Shown one piece after another: positions 1-8,270 of a DNA stretch of 54,853 nucleotides. Under the pieces are notes generated by a model. It worked only from the letters and a program-made list of their open reading frames with translations, was not told where the DNA came from and searched no databases. How positions within the stretch are numbered: position 1 is the first letter of the stretch; each line of letters begins with the position of its first letter. Source of the stretch: Lentisphaeria bacterium (GTDB lineage: Bacteria > Verrucomicrobiota > Lentisphaeria > Victivallales > Victivallaceae). The stretch spans positions 1 to 54,853 of the forward strand of contig JAFSTC010000063.1 in assembly GCA_017450705.1 (NCBI GenBank). The letters are read 5' to 3'. A program made the position numbers and the translations under genes.

Positions 1-45
1 AAATCTCTTTTCACGGGGAAAAGAGGTTTTCCCCTTCCCCCGGAA
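1..45. repeat. Partial copy of a palindromic intergenic repeat
   Basis: A short hairpin (CTCTTTTC at 5-12, GAAAAGAG at 18-25) is followed by TTTCCCCTTCCCCCGG at 28-43. The same order, CTTTTC-loop-GAAAAG then TTTCCCCTTCCCCCGG, occurs at 35366-35400 between bioC and bioD, where a matching left arm is also present. The left arm here would lie before the window begins, so this is probably a truncated view of a dispersed palindromic element. It could also serve as a terminator for an unseen upstream gene. Confidence 0.5.
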
Positions 46-61
46 CAACGCCCCCTGACGT

Positions 62-90
62 TTGCAAAGAGGGGGGAGAGGTGATATACT
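62..90 (+). promoter_or_regulatory. Sigma70-type promoter of the lipase/FG-GAP gene
   Basis: TTGCAA at 62-67 and TATACT at 85-90 are separated by 17 bp. Transcription would start near 97, only about 10 nt before the start codon, so the ribosome site CGGAGG (95-100) would sit at the extreme 5' end of the message. If that spacing is too tight, another promoter may lie upstream of the window. Confidence 0.55.
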
Positions 91-106
91 ATAACGGAGG
101 TCTGTT

Positions 107-2806
107 ATGAGTTTGTTATCCAATGCGGCGTATGAATATTTGGCGCGGGTGATCGCGTATGAGGACGGGCACGAGGGGTATTCCAAGGGGGATCCGCTGG
201 ACTTCACGATCGACAATGCGGAGACGGGGGCGGCGGAGACGTGGCACTTCGTGGTGCGGGAGATTTACGAGCCGACGTGGTACAACGGTTTCGAAGCGAT
301 CCTTTTGGAACAGGTGGACGAAGGGGGGGAATCGCTGAAGCAGGCGGTTCTGGCCTGCGGGGGAACGGATCAGCTGATCGATTTTCTGATCGATCTGGAA
401 CCCATCGGCATCGGCTATGCGGAATTCTACCTCAATTCAAGCGACGTCTACGAGGACCTGAAGGAGCTCGCCGACGAGGGATGCGCGGTCAGTCTCACCG
501 GGCACAGTCTGGGCGGGGCGCTGGCGCAATGGTTCGCCGTTTACGCGCACTCCAAGGGGGACGTTGCGGAGATCGATTCTCTGGTGACTTTCAATTCCCC
601 GGGGATAACCCAGACGATGCCTTTCAAGAGCACGCAGATCGGCACCATCCGGCACTACGTCAACGACGGCGATCTGATTTCCATGGCGGGCAAATTTTAT
701 GTTTCGAACGCGGCGGACTCCTCGGCGGTGCTTTTCGTCAACACGGCGCGGTGTTCCTCCGGGCCCCTCGCCTACGGGGCGAGTTCCCAGCACAGCGGCA
801 CGCTGTTTTTCCTCGGCGCGCTGGACGACATCTCCCGGGATCCCGATCTTGCCGTGCTGGCCGAGGGGAGCCCGGAAACGTTCGCGGAAGAGGGCTTTTC
901 CTATCTCATGGTCCACTGCGACGAAAATTTCCTCATCGGCCATCCGCAGCTGCGGGAGGTCCTCGCGGCGGTGCCCGATCCCGCCGGGGGGTACTGGATG
1001 TTCAACAAGCAGTATGCCGAATTCATTTTGCTGCTGACGATTTCCGATCCGGAGTCCGCCAATCTGTTCGTCGACCGCAAAGGCACGGAGGAGGCCCGGA
1101 CAAGCAAACTCCTCAGCCTGTGGCAGGTCGCGCTGGACGCCCTCGTCACGCAGGCCTTCCGGACCGATTTCGGCGAAGTCGCCGTGGGCGAAGAAAATCT
1201 GATCGCCTCGGACGGCTCCGCGAATGACGCGGTCATCCGCGGCCTGAGCTGCTCGCTGACGGGCCCCGGGCCCTGCGCCCTCTTCGATTTCACCAACGGG
1301 CAGTTCCTGGATTTTTCGAATCAGCCCGCCGACGCCCAGCTGACCTGCGGGGAAAAGGATTCCCAGCTGGTCGTCACGGCCGAACTCGAAGACGGCGGCG
1401 GGTGGATGTATTTCCAGACTCCCGCCTTCGACGAAAGCGCCCGTTACAGCCTCGTCTCCATCGCCAACGGCGCCGGGACCGAGCTCGCGGCGGGCAATCA
1501 CTACCGGGCGGGAGACCTCCGGTTCGTCGTCGATCTCCGGCAGGGATCCTATGAACTTGTCTTCTCCGTCGACGGAAGCATCTCCCGCGAAAAGGCGACG
1601 GTGCTCGCCGATCTCCGGCTGGCGGACGAGGAGGTTTCGTCACTGGCCGTCTACGTCACCGACATCGACGCCGCCGGGAAGAACGTTTCCGTCACGGTCG
1701 GCAGCGCCGCGGCGCCGGAAGGCGTCGAGTTCCAGCTGCAGGAGACCGGCGCGGCGGGGATCTTCTCGGCGGTGATCGACGCGGAGGATCTGCCGGGCGC
1801 GGCCCCGGGAGAGGTCTTCTTCATCTCCTATCTCGATGGCGACGACGGTACCGGCGCCGCCGTGACGGTCCAAAAGGAGGTCGTCGTCCCGAGCGCCGAA
1901 GCCCCGCTGCTGGCCCGCGCCGCCGACGACCTCGACGGCGACAGGCGGGCGGACGTCGTCATGTCCATCGTCGAAGCCGGACACGGCGCGGAAGGCGCCA
2001 CCGGCGCGTGGCTGATCCAGTACGACCAGACCCCGGTGTGGGGCGACTTGAGTCAGCGCAACGAGGGCTGGGAGATCTTCGGCATCGGAGCCACCGCCCC
2101 GGAAAAACTGACGGGCGACGTGTACCTGAAAAGCACCGGCAACGTGGTCGGCGCATGGGTCACCAACGAGTCCGGCCAGGTCGCCGGATGGGAGACCGTC
2201 TGCACGTTCGACGCCGATACGCAGGTGCTGGGCCTCGGCGATTTCAACGGCGACGGCCAATCCGATCTGCTGCTCCGCAACGTCAACGGCGCGGTGGGGT
2301 GCCACCTCACCGACGGGACCGGATGGCACTACTTCCAGAGCCTCGGGGACGAGTGGCAGATCGCCGCCACAGGCGACCTCAACGGCGACGGCCGGTCCGA
2401 CGTGGTCCTGAAGCACGACGCCGGGTTCGCCGGAAGCTGGCTCACCCAAAGCGACTGCACGATGGTCTGGGCGGACCTCGACACCCTGCCGGAAAACTTC
2501 GGCATCGTCGGCTGCGGGGACTTCGACGGGGACGGCACCGACGACGTGCTGCTCCGGACCGGAGACTACTACGGCGCGTGGCTGGTCGACAACGGCAGCG
2601 CGGCAAGCTGGTTCGGCCTCGGCGACCTCGGAAACATCACCGTCGAGCAGATCGCGGACTTCGACGCGGACGGCACCGACGATCTCCGGATCCGGACTTC
2701 GGCGGGCGACCTCGGCGCCCAGCTGGTCAAGGGCGAGGATACCCTCGAGTGGCACTATTACGGCTCGGTCGGCTCCGAGTGGAGCACCCGCCTTGCCGCG
2801 ATCTGA
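107..2806 (+). CDS. Lipase-like protein with C-terminal FG-GAP/VCBS repeats
   Basis: This 899-residue protein joins an alpha/beta-hydrolase region to a calcium-type repeat region. GHSLGG, typical of class 3 lipases, places a presumed nucleophile at Ser134. From about residue 608 onward, loops such as DLDGD, DFNGDG, DLNGDG, DFDGDG and DFDADG recur every 40-50 residues, as in FG-GAP/VCBS beta-propellers. The middle (about 400-600) looks like beta-sandwich material of unknown type. No Sec signal peptide is visible although the architecture suggests an exported or surface protein, so another export route is possible. The start is fixed by CGGAGG six nucleotides upstream. A 62-residue gene follows 14 nt downstream and is probably co-expressed. 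Substrate is unknown, and the catalytic Asp and His were not assigned. Confidence 0.75.
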   Translation: MSLLSNAAYEYLARVIAYEDGHEGYSKGDPLDFTIDNAETGAAETWHFVVREIYEPTWYNGFEAILLEQVDEGGESLKQAVLACGGTDQLIDFLIDLEPIGIGYAEFYLNSSDVYEDLKELADEGCAVSLTGHSLGGALAQWFAVYAHSKGDVAEIDSLVTFNSPGITQTMPFKSTQIGTIRHYVNDGDLISMAGKFYVSNAADSSAVLFVNTARCSSGPLAYGASSQHSGTLFFLGALDDISRDPDLAVLAEGSPETFAEEGFSYLMVHCDENFLIGHPQLREVLAAVPDPAGGYWMFNKQYAEFILLLTISDPESANLFVDRKGTEEARTSKLLSLWQVALDALVTQAFRTDFGEVAVGEENLIASDGSANDAVIRGLSCSLTGPGPCALFDFTNGQFLDFSNQPADAQLTCGEKDSQLVVTAELEDGGGWMYFQTPAFDESARYSLVSIANGAGTELAAGNHYRAGDLRFVVDLRQGSYELVFSVDGSISREKATVLADLRLADEEVSSLAVYVTDIDAAGKNVSVTVGSAAAPEGVEFQLQETGAAGIFSAVIDAEDLPGAAPGEVFFISYLDGDDGTGAAVTVQKEVVVPSAEAPLLARAADDLDGDRRADVVMSIVEAGHGAEGATGAWLIQYDQTPVWGDLSQRNEGWEIFGIGATAPEKLTGDVYLKSTGNVVGAWVTNESGQVAGWETVCTFDADTQVLGLGDFNGDGQSDLLLRNVNGAVGCHLTDGTGWHYFQSLGDEWQIAATGDLNGDGRSDVVLKHDAGFAGSWLTQSDCTMVWADLDTLPENFGIVGCGDFDGDGTDDVLLRTGDYYGAWLVDNGSAASWFGLGDLGNITVEQIADFDADGTDDLRIRTSAGDLGAQLVKGEDTLEWHYYGSVGSEWSTRLAAI

Positions 2807-2820
2807 ACGGCGTGACGGCA

Positions 2821-3009
2821 ATGGATCCGGAAAAAGACAGGGACGGCCGCGGGGGAAACGCCTCCCCCGCGGAAAAAAAACGCGAACTTTTCCTTCGCCA
2901 GAAGGCCCTGCTGGAGACCTTCCTCGCCACCGGCGCCATCACCCGGGCCCAGCACGACAAAAGCCTGAACTGCCTCATCGAAAAAATGGGGATCGAAGAC
3001 AGCCGGTAA
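2821..3009 (+). CDS. Small hypothetical protein (62 aa), partner of the FG-GAP protein
   Basis: A short charged protein starting with ATG at 2821, 14 nt after the preceding stop. Its N-terminus is hydrophilic (Asp, Lys, Arg, Gly rich). The C-terminal half is predicted helical, with the pattern LFLRQKALLETFLATGAI followed by TRAQHDKSLNCL. It has no signal peptide, membrane segment or cysteine pair. The tight spacing suggests translation with the large upstream protein, so a chaperone or adaptor role for that protein is possible but purely inferred. The family was not recognised. Confidence 0.6.
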   Translation: MDPEKDRDGRGGNASPAEKKRELFLRQKALLETFLATGAITRAQHDKSLNCLIEKMGIEDSR

Positions 3010-3045
3010 CGCCCGGCAAAAGTGGGGAACGCATGTTTTTTCAAT

Positions 3046-3074
3046 TTGCATTTCACATTTTGCCGCAGTATATT
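3046..3074 (+). promoter_or_regulatory. Promoter of the zinc-ribbon/membrane protein operon
   Basis: TTGCAT at 3046-3051, a 17-bp spacer and TATATT at 3069-3074 match the promoter form repeated through this window. Transcription would begin near 3081, giving a leader of about 70 nt before the gene at 3154. Confidence 0.6.
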
Positions 3075-3153
3075 ACGACAAATATTTCTGTCGGGCCGCA
3101 TCATCGGAACTCCATGAGGGAGGTCCGGAGCGGAAAGACTGGGGGAGGATATC

Positions 3154-3645
3154 ATGTTTATCAACTGCCCGAATTGTCAAACGCTGATCGACGTTCCCGA
3201 AACATCCTATCCGCGGCACAATGAAAGGTGTTCCGCCTGCGGGAAACCCTTTCTTGCGGCCGCCGGACTGACCTTCCGGTACGGCAGCGGGATCCCGGGA
3301 TTCTCCAAAGCGCAAAAAGTCGCCTGTCCCTATTGCGGACAGCATTACGACCTCTCCGCGGTGAAGCCGCACAACCGCATGATCGGCTGTATGAGCTGCG
3401 CCGGCGTCTTCGCCCTCCCCGAGGCTGAAAATCCTTCGGAACGCCGGCAGGTCGCCTCTTCGGCTTCCAGCGTCGAAACGAAACGCCTGCCCCGGGTAAA
3501 GAAAACCGAAGAAAATCTTCCTTCGCCCGCAAAGAAAGGCCGCGGCGGACGCCCTGCGGCCGGAAGCGGACACTCCCGGCCGATCTCCCTCGCGCCCCGG
3601 CCGCCGAAACCGCTGTCCCTGTCTTCCATCGCGGATAACAAATAA
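3154..3645 (+). CDS. Zinc-ribbon protein with two CxxC-pair modules
   Basis: A 163-residue cytosolic protein with no signal peptide. The N-terminal half holds two zinc-ribbon-like modules: CPNC paired with CSAC (about residues 5-30) and CPYC paired with CMSC (about residues 60-85). This is like MJ0042-type or small FYDLN/zinc-ribbon domains. The C-terminal half is basic, Pro/Ser rich and probably disordered. The start is set by GGGGGAGG at 3141-3148. It is the first of three closely spaced genes, the next two encoding membrane proteins. Zinc binding is inferred from cysteine spacing; the physiological role is unknown. Confidence 0.7.
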   Translation: MFINCPNCQTLIDVPETSYPRHNERCSACGKPFLAAAGLTFRYGSGIPGFSKAQKVACPYCGQHYDLSAVKPHNRMIGCMSCAGVFALPEAENPSERRQVASSASSVETKRLPRVKKTEENLPSPAKKGRGGRPAAGSGHSRPISLAPRPPKPLSLSSIADNK

Positions 3646-3693
3646 AGCGCAGACAAAACACAACACAGTCAGAAAAGGAAAGGGAGTCCGATC

Positions 3694-4254
3694 ATGCATT
3701 TTTTGGCAGTTCTCATCGGCGGCAACGCGCTGGTCCTCAAGGAAAAGGCCATCGACCTCAATGGTCCGTGCTACGTAAGGCTCTCCGGCCGCAAGGGGGG
3801 GCTCATCGACCTGATCCTGACCATCATCGGGGTCAATACGACCCAAACGCTGGAGATTTACGAGGACCGCGTGGAATACATCCGCGGTTCCCTCTCCGGA
3901 AACATCAGGCAGATCATCCCCACCGCCAAAATCAGCGACATGCTCTGCGGCTTCTTCCGGCCCGTGCTGTTTCTCATACTCGGGATCGCCTCCGTCATCG
4001 GATGCGTCGTCTGCCTCATCTCCGCCAGCTGGGTGTTTCTGGCGGTCTCGCTGATCCTCGCCGCACTCTTCCTCACCCGGTACTGGTTCAAAAAAACCAC
4101 GCTGATCTCCATCACTGCAGACAGTTCGTCCTCCGTGGAGATCTCCTTCCGGCGCTCCATGACGCACAGTCTTTCCGAAGACGAGGCCCGGCAGGTCGTC
4201 CGCATCATCAACGAGCTTGTCAGACGCGCGAATTTCGGAGACGACGGTCTCTGA
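3694..4254 (+). CDS. Conserved-looking membrane protein, function unknown (186 aa)
   Basis: The N-terminal 80 residues are soluble and beta-rich. Two adjacent hydrophobic stretches at about residues 90-125 form a transmembrane hairpin (around FRPVLFLILGIASVIGCVV and SWVFLAVSLILAALFLT). A soluble C-terminal tail ends in a helix. A purine-rich AAGGAAAGGGAG stretch just upstream supports the ATG at 3694. The domain order, with a small beta domain flanking a two-helix hairpin, resembles bacterial PH-like membrane proteins, but no family signature was recognised. The gene lies between a zinc-ribbon gene and an EI24-like membrane protein gene and is probably in their operon. Confidence 0.65.
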   Translation: MHFLAVLIGGNALVLKEKAIDLNGPCYVRLSGRKGGLIDLILTIIGVNTTQTLEIYEDRVEYIRGSLSGNIRQIIPTAKISDMLCGFFRPVLFLILGIASVIGCVVCLISASWVFLAVSLILAALFLTRYWFKKTTLISITADSSSSVEISFRRSMTHSLSEDEARQVVRIINELVRRANFGDDGL

Positions 4255-4319
4255 AAATCCCGGCACCGTCCCCGCAAAAAAAGGAGCTGCCGAAAGCTCC
4301 GGAAAAAGAGAGTTTTTCA

Positions 4320-5090
4320 ATGGAAAACCATCCCGACGATCTCCTCCGGGGAGCGAAATACATCTCCCGCGGCATCGGACTGTTCCTCCGCAAAACCGCC
4401 CTGTGGCGCGAAGCGGCGATGCCGCTGCTCGTTTCGGCGGCGGTCTATCTGCCGCTGATGTGCGTCTGTCTGTATCTCCGCGCCCGGACGATCGCTTATC
4501 TCAAGGAGGAATGCGGGAAACTTCTGCATATCAAAATCGAGTTTCTCAACAACCTCGTCACCTCGATCGTCTTCGGCGAGATCGTGTCCATGACGCTGGG
4601 ATTTGCGGTCTTCGTGTTTTTTTCCGTCACGCTGCTGAGCTGGCGGTTCTCGGGGGAGCGTTTCTGCGATTTGGTCCCGGAAAGGGACGGCACGCCGTAC
4701 GCGATGCCGAAAAGGCCGAAAGGCGGCAGCTTCCGAACGGTCTCCGCCCTTTTCTGGCTGGTGTATTTTTTCAACACGCTCGTTCTCGTTCTGCTTCTCT
4801 TCGTTCTGATGGCATGGCTGCCGATATTGGGGCAACTGATCGCCCTGTCGGCCGCGGGATACCGCTTCGGCGTGATGATCCTGGCCACGATCGGTTGCGG
4901 GAGGGGCCTTCATATCTGGGAGATCCAGCGACTGGCGCGGAAAAACATCGCCGCAGTCGCCGGTCTGGGACTCGGAGCGTATTTCGTCCAGCTTTTCCCC
5001 TTCGCCGGATTGATCCTGCTGCCCGGCGCGATCTCCGGCGCGGCGCTGTTTTTCAGGGATTACCGGTTCGACGCACCGAAGTCGAACTGA
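4320..5090 (+). CDS. EI24/CysZ-like integral membrane protein
   Basis: A 256-residue protein with four to five hydrophobic segments (about residues 35-55, 85-110, 145-175, 180-200 and 215-245). The N-terminus (GAKYISRGIGLFLRKTALW) and the C-terminal re-entrant segment (PFAGLILLPGAISGAALFF) resemble the EI24 domain of CysZ-type proteins, whose usual length is about 250 residues. CysZ imports sulfate in proteobacteria, but nothing nearby points to sulfur metabolism, so the substrate is open. The ATG at 4320 is preferred because the upstream in-frame sequence overlaps the previous gene and is not hydrophobic. The ribosome site is weak. Confidence 0.6.
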   Translation: MENHPDDLLRGAKYISRGIGLFLRKTALWREAAMPLLVSAAVYLPLMCVCLYLRARTIAYLKEECGKLLHIKIEFLNNLVTSIVFGEIVSMTLGFAVFVFFSVTLLSWRFSGERFCDLVPERDGTPYAMPKRPKGGSFRTVSALFWLVYFFNTLVLVLLLFVLMAWLPILGQLIALSAAGYRFGVMILATIGCGRGLHIWEIQRLARKNIAAVAGLGLGAYFVQLFPFAGLILLPGAISGAALFFRDYRFDAPKSN

Positions 5091-5148
5091 CCGATCCTCC
5101 CGGAGTCGCCGCGCACCCTTCCCCGTGCGGAAAACTCCCGCCCCGAAC

Positions 5149-5199
5149 TTGACGGGAAAAAATTCCCCGTGTATATTATCGTTCGTTCACCGAACGAAC
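5149..5199 (+). promoter_or_regulatory. Promoter with palindromic operator-like site
   Basis: TTGACG (5149-5154), 17 bp and TATATT (5172-5177) form one of the strongest promoters in the window. Immediately after the -10 lies the dyad GTTCGTTC-ACC-GAACGAAC (5181-5199), a perfect 8-bp inverted repeat covering the expected transcription start near 5184. In that position it could be a repressor operator, or a small hairpin at the 5' end of the transcript. Confidence 0.6.
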
Positions 5200-5219
5200 A
5201 GAAGGGTAAGAGTGCGCTC

Positions 5220-6434
5220 ATGGGAAAGTACCGTTTTTTTGCGATCGTATCGTTTTTCTGCTGCGTCCTGGCGGGCGCGGGGGAGATCTTCGTGGACTAC
5301 AACGCTTCCGCCCCGGGCGACGGCTCCCGGAAAAAACCCTTCAGTGACTTCGACCGCGCCATCCGCAAGGCGAAGCCGGGAGACACGGTCAAAATTTTGC
5401 CCGCGGGGAAGATCATCCACGACACGCTGCGTTTCGCGAACATCCGCGGCACCGCCGACAAACCCATCGTCGTCGACGGCATGTTCAACATCTTTTCCGG
5501 CGTCAAGGCGATCGATCCCGCCCAGTGGCAGGAGAAAAGCCCCGGATTGTACTGCCGCCGGGCCAAGATGGCAGAGCCCATGCGGAACCGCTTCTTTCTG
5601 GTGATGAAGGGCAAGATCGTCCGCATGGGACGCTACACCAAGGGCCGGGGAAGCGCCAAATTCAAAAAGCCCGAGACCCTCGGTCCCGGCGAATGGACGA
5701 CCTGCCCCACGCCCGAGAAAAACATCTGGGAGATCTTCGTGCGGCTCCCCGAAAACTGCGCGTCTCTCAAGGATGCTCATATCGAGGAGCCCACGATGAA
5801 AACCGTCTCCGGCGTCATTTTCTACGGCAAGGAGGGCAGTTCCCACGTCACCGTGCGCAACGTCATCGTCCGGCACGTCTGGAACGACGGCTTCAATTTC
5901 CACGGCCCCAACACCCATCTGGTGCTTGAAAACATCGCCGCCGTCGAGTGCGGCGACGACGGGATCAGCGCCCACGAGGCCAATCAGATCTTCGTCCGCA
6001 ACTTCGTCGCCATCGGCAACTCCACCGGCATCTGCCACATCCAGAAGGCCGACTGCACCCATGAAAACGTCTATCTCGAAAACAACCTCGGTCTGGACGT
6101 CGAATTCGTCCAGGACACCCGGAACGTGCTGAAAAACGCCGCGGTCAGCGGCATCGCCCATGACGGGATCCTCATCGGCAACCGCACGGGGTACATGCTG
6201 ATGGAGAACTGCCGCTTCATTGACCGCTCCGGAAAGAGCCCCTTCCGCTTCCCGACGAAAACCGAGGCGAAACTTGAGGTCCGCGACGTGCAGTTCTCGG
6301 GCTACCGGCCGAAGAACCTTCCTGAAAGCATCAAAAAAACCGGGGAGGAACAGCTGAAAACCGCAGTCGAAGAGCAGCGGAAAAAACTTTTCGCCATTTT
6401 CGGCGGCCAGCTGGAACGCGCCCTGAAGCCCTGA
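5220..6434 (+). CDS. Secreted right-handed beta-helix protein (pectate-lyase-like)
   Basis: A 404-residue protein with a clear signal peptide (MGKYRFFAIVSFFCCVLAGA, cleavage near residue 20-22). The mature start, with GEIFVDYNASAPGDGSRKKP and FSDFDRAIRKAKPGDTVKI, is the usual opening of parallel beta-helix proteins. Rungs run to about residue 345, and Asn/Asp-rich turns around 215-290 (WNDGFNFHGP, CGDDGISAHE) could form the active-site face. A Lys/Glu-rich helix closes the protein. Family knowledge points to polysaccharide lyase or glycosidase activity, but catalytic residues cannot be assigned. An in-frame ATG at 5169 lies upstream of the -10 element, so the ATG at 5220 is used. The next gene follows after 25 nt. 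Confidence 0.75.
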   Translation: MGKYRFFAIVSFFCCVLAGAGEIFVDYNASAPGDGSRKKPFSDFDRAIRKAKPGDTVKILPAGKIIHDTLRFANIRGTADKPIVVDGMFNIFSGVKAIDPAQWQEKSPGLYCRRAKMAEPMRNRFFLVMKGKIVRMGRYTKGRGSAKFKKPETLGPGEWTTCPTPEKNIWEIFVRLPENCASLKDAHIEEPTMKTVSGVIFYGKEGSSHVTVRNVIVRHVWNDGFNFHGPNTHLVLENIAAVECGDDGISAHEANQIFVRNFVAIGNSTGICHIQKADCTHENVYLENNLGLDVEFVQDTRNVLKNAAVSGIAHDGILIGNRTGYMLMENCRFIDRSGKSPFRFPTKTEAKLEVRDVQFSGYRPKNLPESIKKTGEEQLKTAVEEQRKKLFAIFGGQLERALKP

Positions 6435-6459
6435 CGGTCCCGCATCCGGAGAAACGGCC

Positions 6460-7566
6460 ATGAAAACATATTCCGCCGGTCATGACGATCTTTCCCACGA
6501 ATGCACCAGCTGGATGGTCTTCGGCGACCTGACGAAGAACGGCACCCTGCTTCTGCACAAGAACCGGGACGCGGGCGCCCGGGCCATCACGCCCCTGAAA
6601 AGTCCCCCGGGGGCCCCGCGGCAATGGATCGGCCTTGGCGACATAGACCCGAAAAAAACGGATCCGGAAAACGTCTGCATGGGCCTCAACGCCTCCGGTC
6701 TGGCCGCCGCCGTCAACAGCGGGGAGAAAACGACCGAACCCAGCGACCCGGACGCGAAGACCGAGACGCCCGACATCATCAAACTCTGCCTCGCCCGGTG
6801 CGACACGGCGGCTCAGGCCGTGGAAAAGCTGGAGGAGATCCGGCGCGCCCGGTGTTATGCCCACGGCGACAAGGGCTCCATTTTCCTCTTCATGGATCTT
6901 GCGGAGGGTTTCATCGTCGACATGACCGCCGACCGACGTTCCGTGGCGCGGTATGACCACGATTACGCGGTCCGCGCCAACATCTGGCACAATCCCGGCA
7001 TGGCGGCCGCCGCCTGCGGCACGGCCGCGAGCTGGCTCGAAAGCTGCAACCGGGAGTACATGGCGATCCGGGGCCTGAACCGCGCCCTGCGGGCCAATGG
7101 CGAAATCACCGTGGCCGACGCCGTCGCCATCGCCCGGGACACCGTGCTTCTGGAGGACTCCCCCTTCCCCCGGACCCTCTGTTACAAGACCACCAACTCC
7201 GCCTCGACGCTGGAGCTGAACATTGCCTTCCCCGACGTTCTCTCCACCGGGTATTTTCTGATCGGCCCGCCCCGTCAGACCATCCTCGTCCCCGTGCCCG
7301 TGTGCACCGAAGCGTACCTTCCGGAGATGACGGATCTCCGCTGGTCCTCGGCCGCGTGGAACCTCTTTGAGGCAAATGGCTTCGGCGCGGAGATCCCCCG
7401 GACGTGGCTGACCTTCGAAGCCGATGCGCTGGCCGGATACAAAGCCGCTCAGGCGGCCGCGGAAGACCTGCTGAAAGCCGGGAAACGCGCCGACGCCGTC
7501 AAGCTCCTCAACGACCGGGCCCGTACCATTTGGCAGGCCGCGGCGCGCCTGCTGGATCTCGCCTGA
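6460..7566 (+). CDS. Ntn-hydrolase-like protein (C45/C69 type amidohydrolase or acyltransferase)
   Basis: A 368-residue protein with the pattern ECTSWMVFGDLTKNGTLLLHKNRD near the N-terminus. This is the form seen in N-terminal-nucleophile hydrolases of peptidase families C45 and C69, where a Cys (here Cys15) becomes the N-terminal nucleophile after removal of a short propeptide and an NRD segment follows. Later motifs include GLNASGLA (about 75-82) and IVDMTADRRSVARYDHDYAVRANIW (about 150-175), also typical of the fold. No Sec signal is evident. It is probably co-transcribed with the beta-helix gene 25 nt upstream. The ribosome site GGAGAAA precedes ATG 6460. The substrate (peptide, amide or acyl compound) is unknown. 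Confidence 0.65.
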   Translation: MKTYSAGHDDLSHECTSWMVFGDLTKNGTLLLHKNRDAGARAITPLKSPPGAPRQWIGLGDIDPKKTDPENVCMGLNASGLAAAVNSGEKTTEPSDPDAKTETPDIIKLCLARCDTAAQAVEKLEEIRRARCYAHGDKGSIFLFMDLAEGFIVDMTADRRSVARYDHDYAVRANIWHNPGMAAAACGTAASWLESCNREYMAIRGLNRALRANGEITVADAVAIARDTVLLEDSPFPRTLCYKTTNSASTLELNIAFPDVLSTGYFLIGPPRQTILVPVPVCTEAYLPEMTDLRWSSAAWNLFEANGFGAEIPRTWLTFEADALAGYKAAQAAAEDLLKAGKRADAVKLLNDRARTIWQAAARLLDLA

Positions 7567-7591
7567 TCCGCCGGGATGCGAAGACCGGGGG

Positions 7592-7627
7592 ACTGTGAGT
7601 ACTGTGAATACTGCGAATACTGAATTG
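7592..7627 (+). repeat. 9-bp direct repeat array, left flank of the four-helix gene
   Basis: The unit ACTGTGAAT is repeated about 3.5 times (7592-7600 with one change, 7601-7609 exact, 7610-7618 with one change, then a partial unit). The array begins 25 nt after the stop of the Ntn-hydrolase gene and ends 11 nt before the four-helix-bundle start codon. The same unit recurs in direct and inverted form after that gene. Confidence 0.85.
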
Positions 7628-7638
7628 ACGGGGAACCG

Positions 7639-8232
7639 ATGACCGACGGCCGCAAAAATCTGACCTCTCCCAACGGCGATGTCAGGACATTTCTGCCCTT
7701 TCGAAAGGCGATGATCATTTACGATCTGACCTTTCATTTTGCCCATACATTTCTCGCCCGAAACGACCGAACGGTCGATCAGATGATCCAGGCCGCCCGC
7801 AGCGGCAAACAGAACATCGCGGAGGGGAGCGCGGCAGGCGTCACCTCCATGGAGACCGCCATCAAATTGACCAATGTCGCAAAAGCGAGTTTTCTGGAAC
7901 TGCTGTTGGATTACGAGGATTTTCTGCGGGTGCATGATTTCCGGCAGTGGGAGAAAGACTCCGAAGAAGTCCGGTTTCTGCGGCAAAAGTCGACCGATCC
8001 CGCGGTTCCCGACCGGTGGTTCGTCGATCTGGCGAAGACCCGGCCGGCCGAAACCGTCGCCAACATGGCGATCGTCTTTCTGCATCAGGAAGATTATCTG
8101 CTTCAGGCGCAGCTCGATGCGCTGGAGCGGAAGTTTCTTTCCCTGGGCGGCTTCCGGGAACAGATGTTTGCCGCAAGATCGAAGGCAAGAAACGAGGAAA
8201 GCAGGAAAAACAAGGGAGGCTGTGAATACTAA
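7639..8232 (+). CDS. Four-helix-bundle protein (23S rRNA intervening-sequence/Avd-like family, suffix-domain type)
   Basis: A 197-residue, mostly helical cytosolic protein. The core RTVDQMIQAARSGKQNIAEG, then ETAIKLTNVAKASFLELLLD, is the signature of the four-helix-bundle proteins first found in rRNA intervening sequences and also seen as Avd in diversity-generating retroelements. A C-terminal helical extension (about 120-190) matches the form carrying a 'suffix' domain. No rRNA gene or reverse transcriptase is nearby. The gene is bracketed by arrays of a 9-bp repeat, and its last codons (Cys-Glu-Tyr-stop) are written by the right-hand array. The ATG at 7639 has only a weak ribosome site (GGGGA). 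Base composition looks a little lower in GC than its neighbours. The function is unknown; nucleic-acid binding is a reasonable guess for the family. Confidence 0.8.
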   Translation: MTDGRKNLTSPNGDVRTFLPFRKAMIIYDLTFHFAHTFLARNDRTVDQMIQAARSGKQNIAEGSAAGVTSMETAIKLTNVAKASFLELLLDYEDFLRVHDFRQWEKDSEEVRFLRQKSTDPAVPDRWFVDLAKTRPAETVANMAIVFLHQEDYLLQAQLDALERKFLSLGGFREQMFAARSKARNEESRKNKGGCEY

Positions 8233-8248
8233 GAATACTATGAATACT
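8221..8248 (+). repeat. 9-bp direct repeat array overlapping the four-helix gene's stop
   Basis: Three units, TGTGAATAC, TAAGAATAC and TATGAATAC, in the same orientation as the left array. The stop codon TAA at 8230-8232 lies inside the second unit. About 23 bp later the array is mirrored by five inverted units. Confidence 0.85.
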
Positions 8249-8270
8249 GGATCAGGGTTGACTTTGCGGC

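Noticed and set aside
7639-8232. Diversity-generating retroelement (Avd-like four-helix protein)
   Set aside because: There is no reverse transcriptase, no template/variable repeat pair and no C-type lectin target in the neighbourhood.
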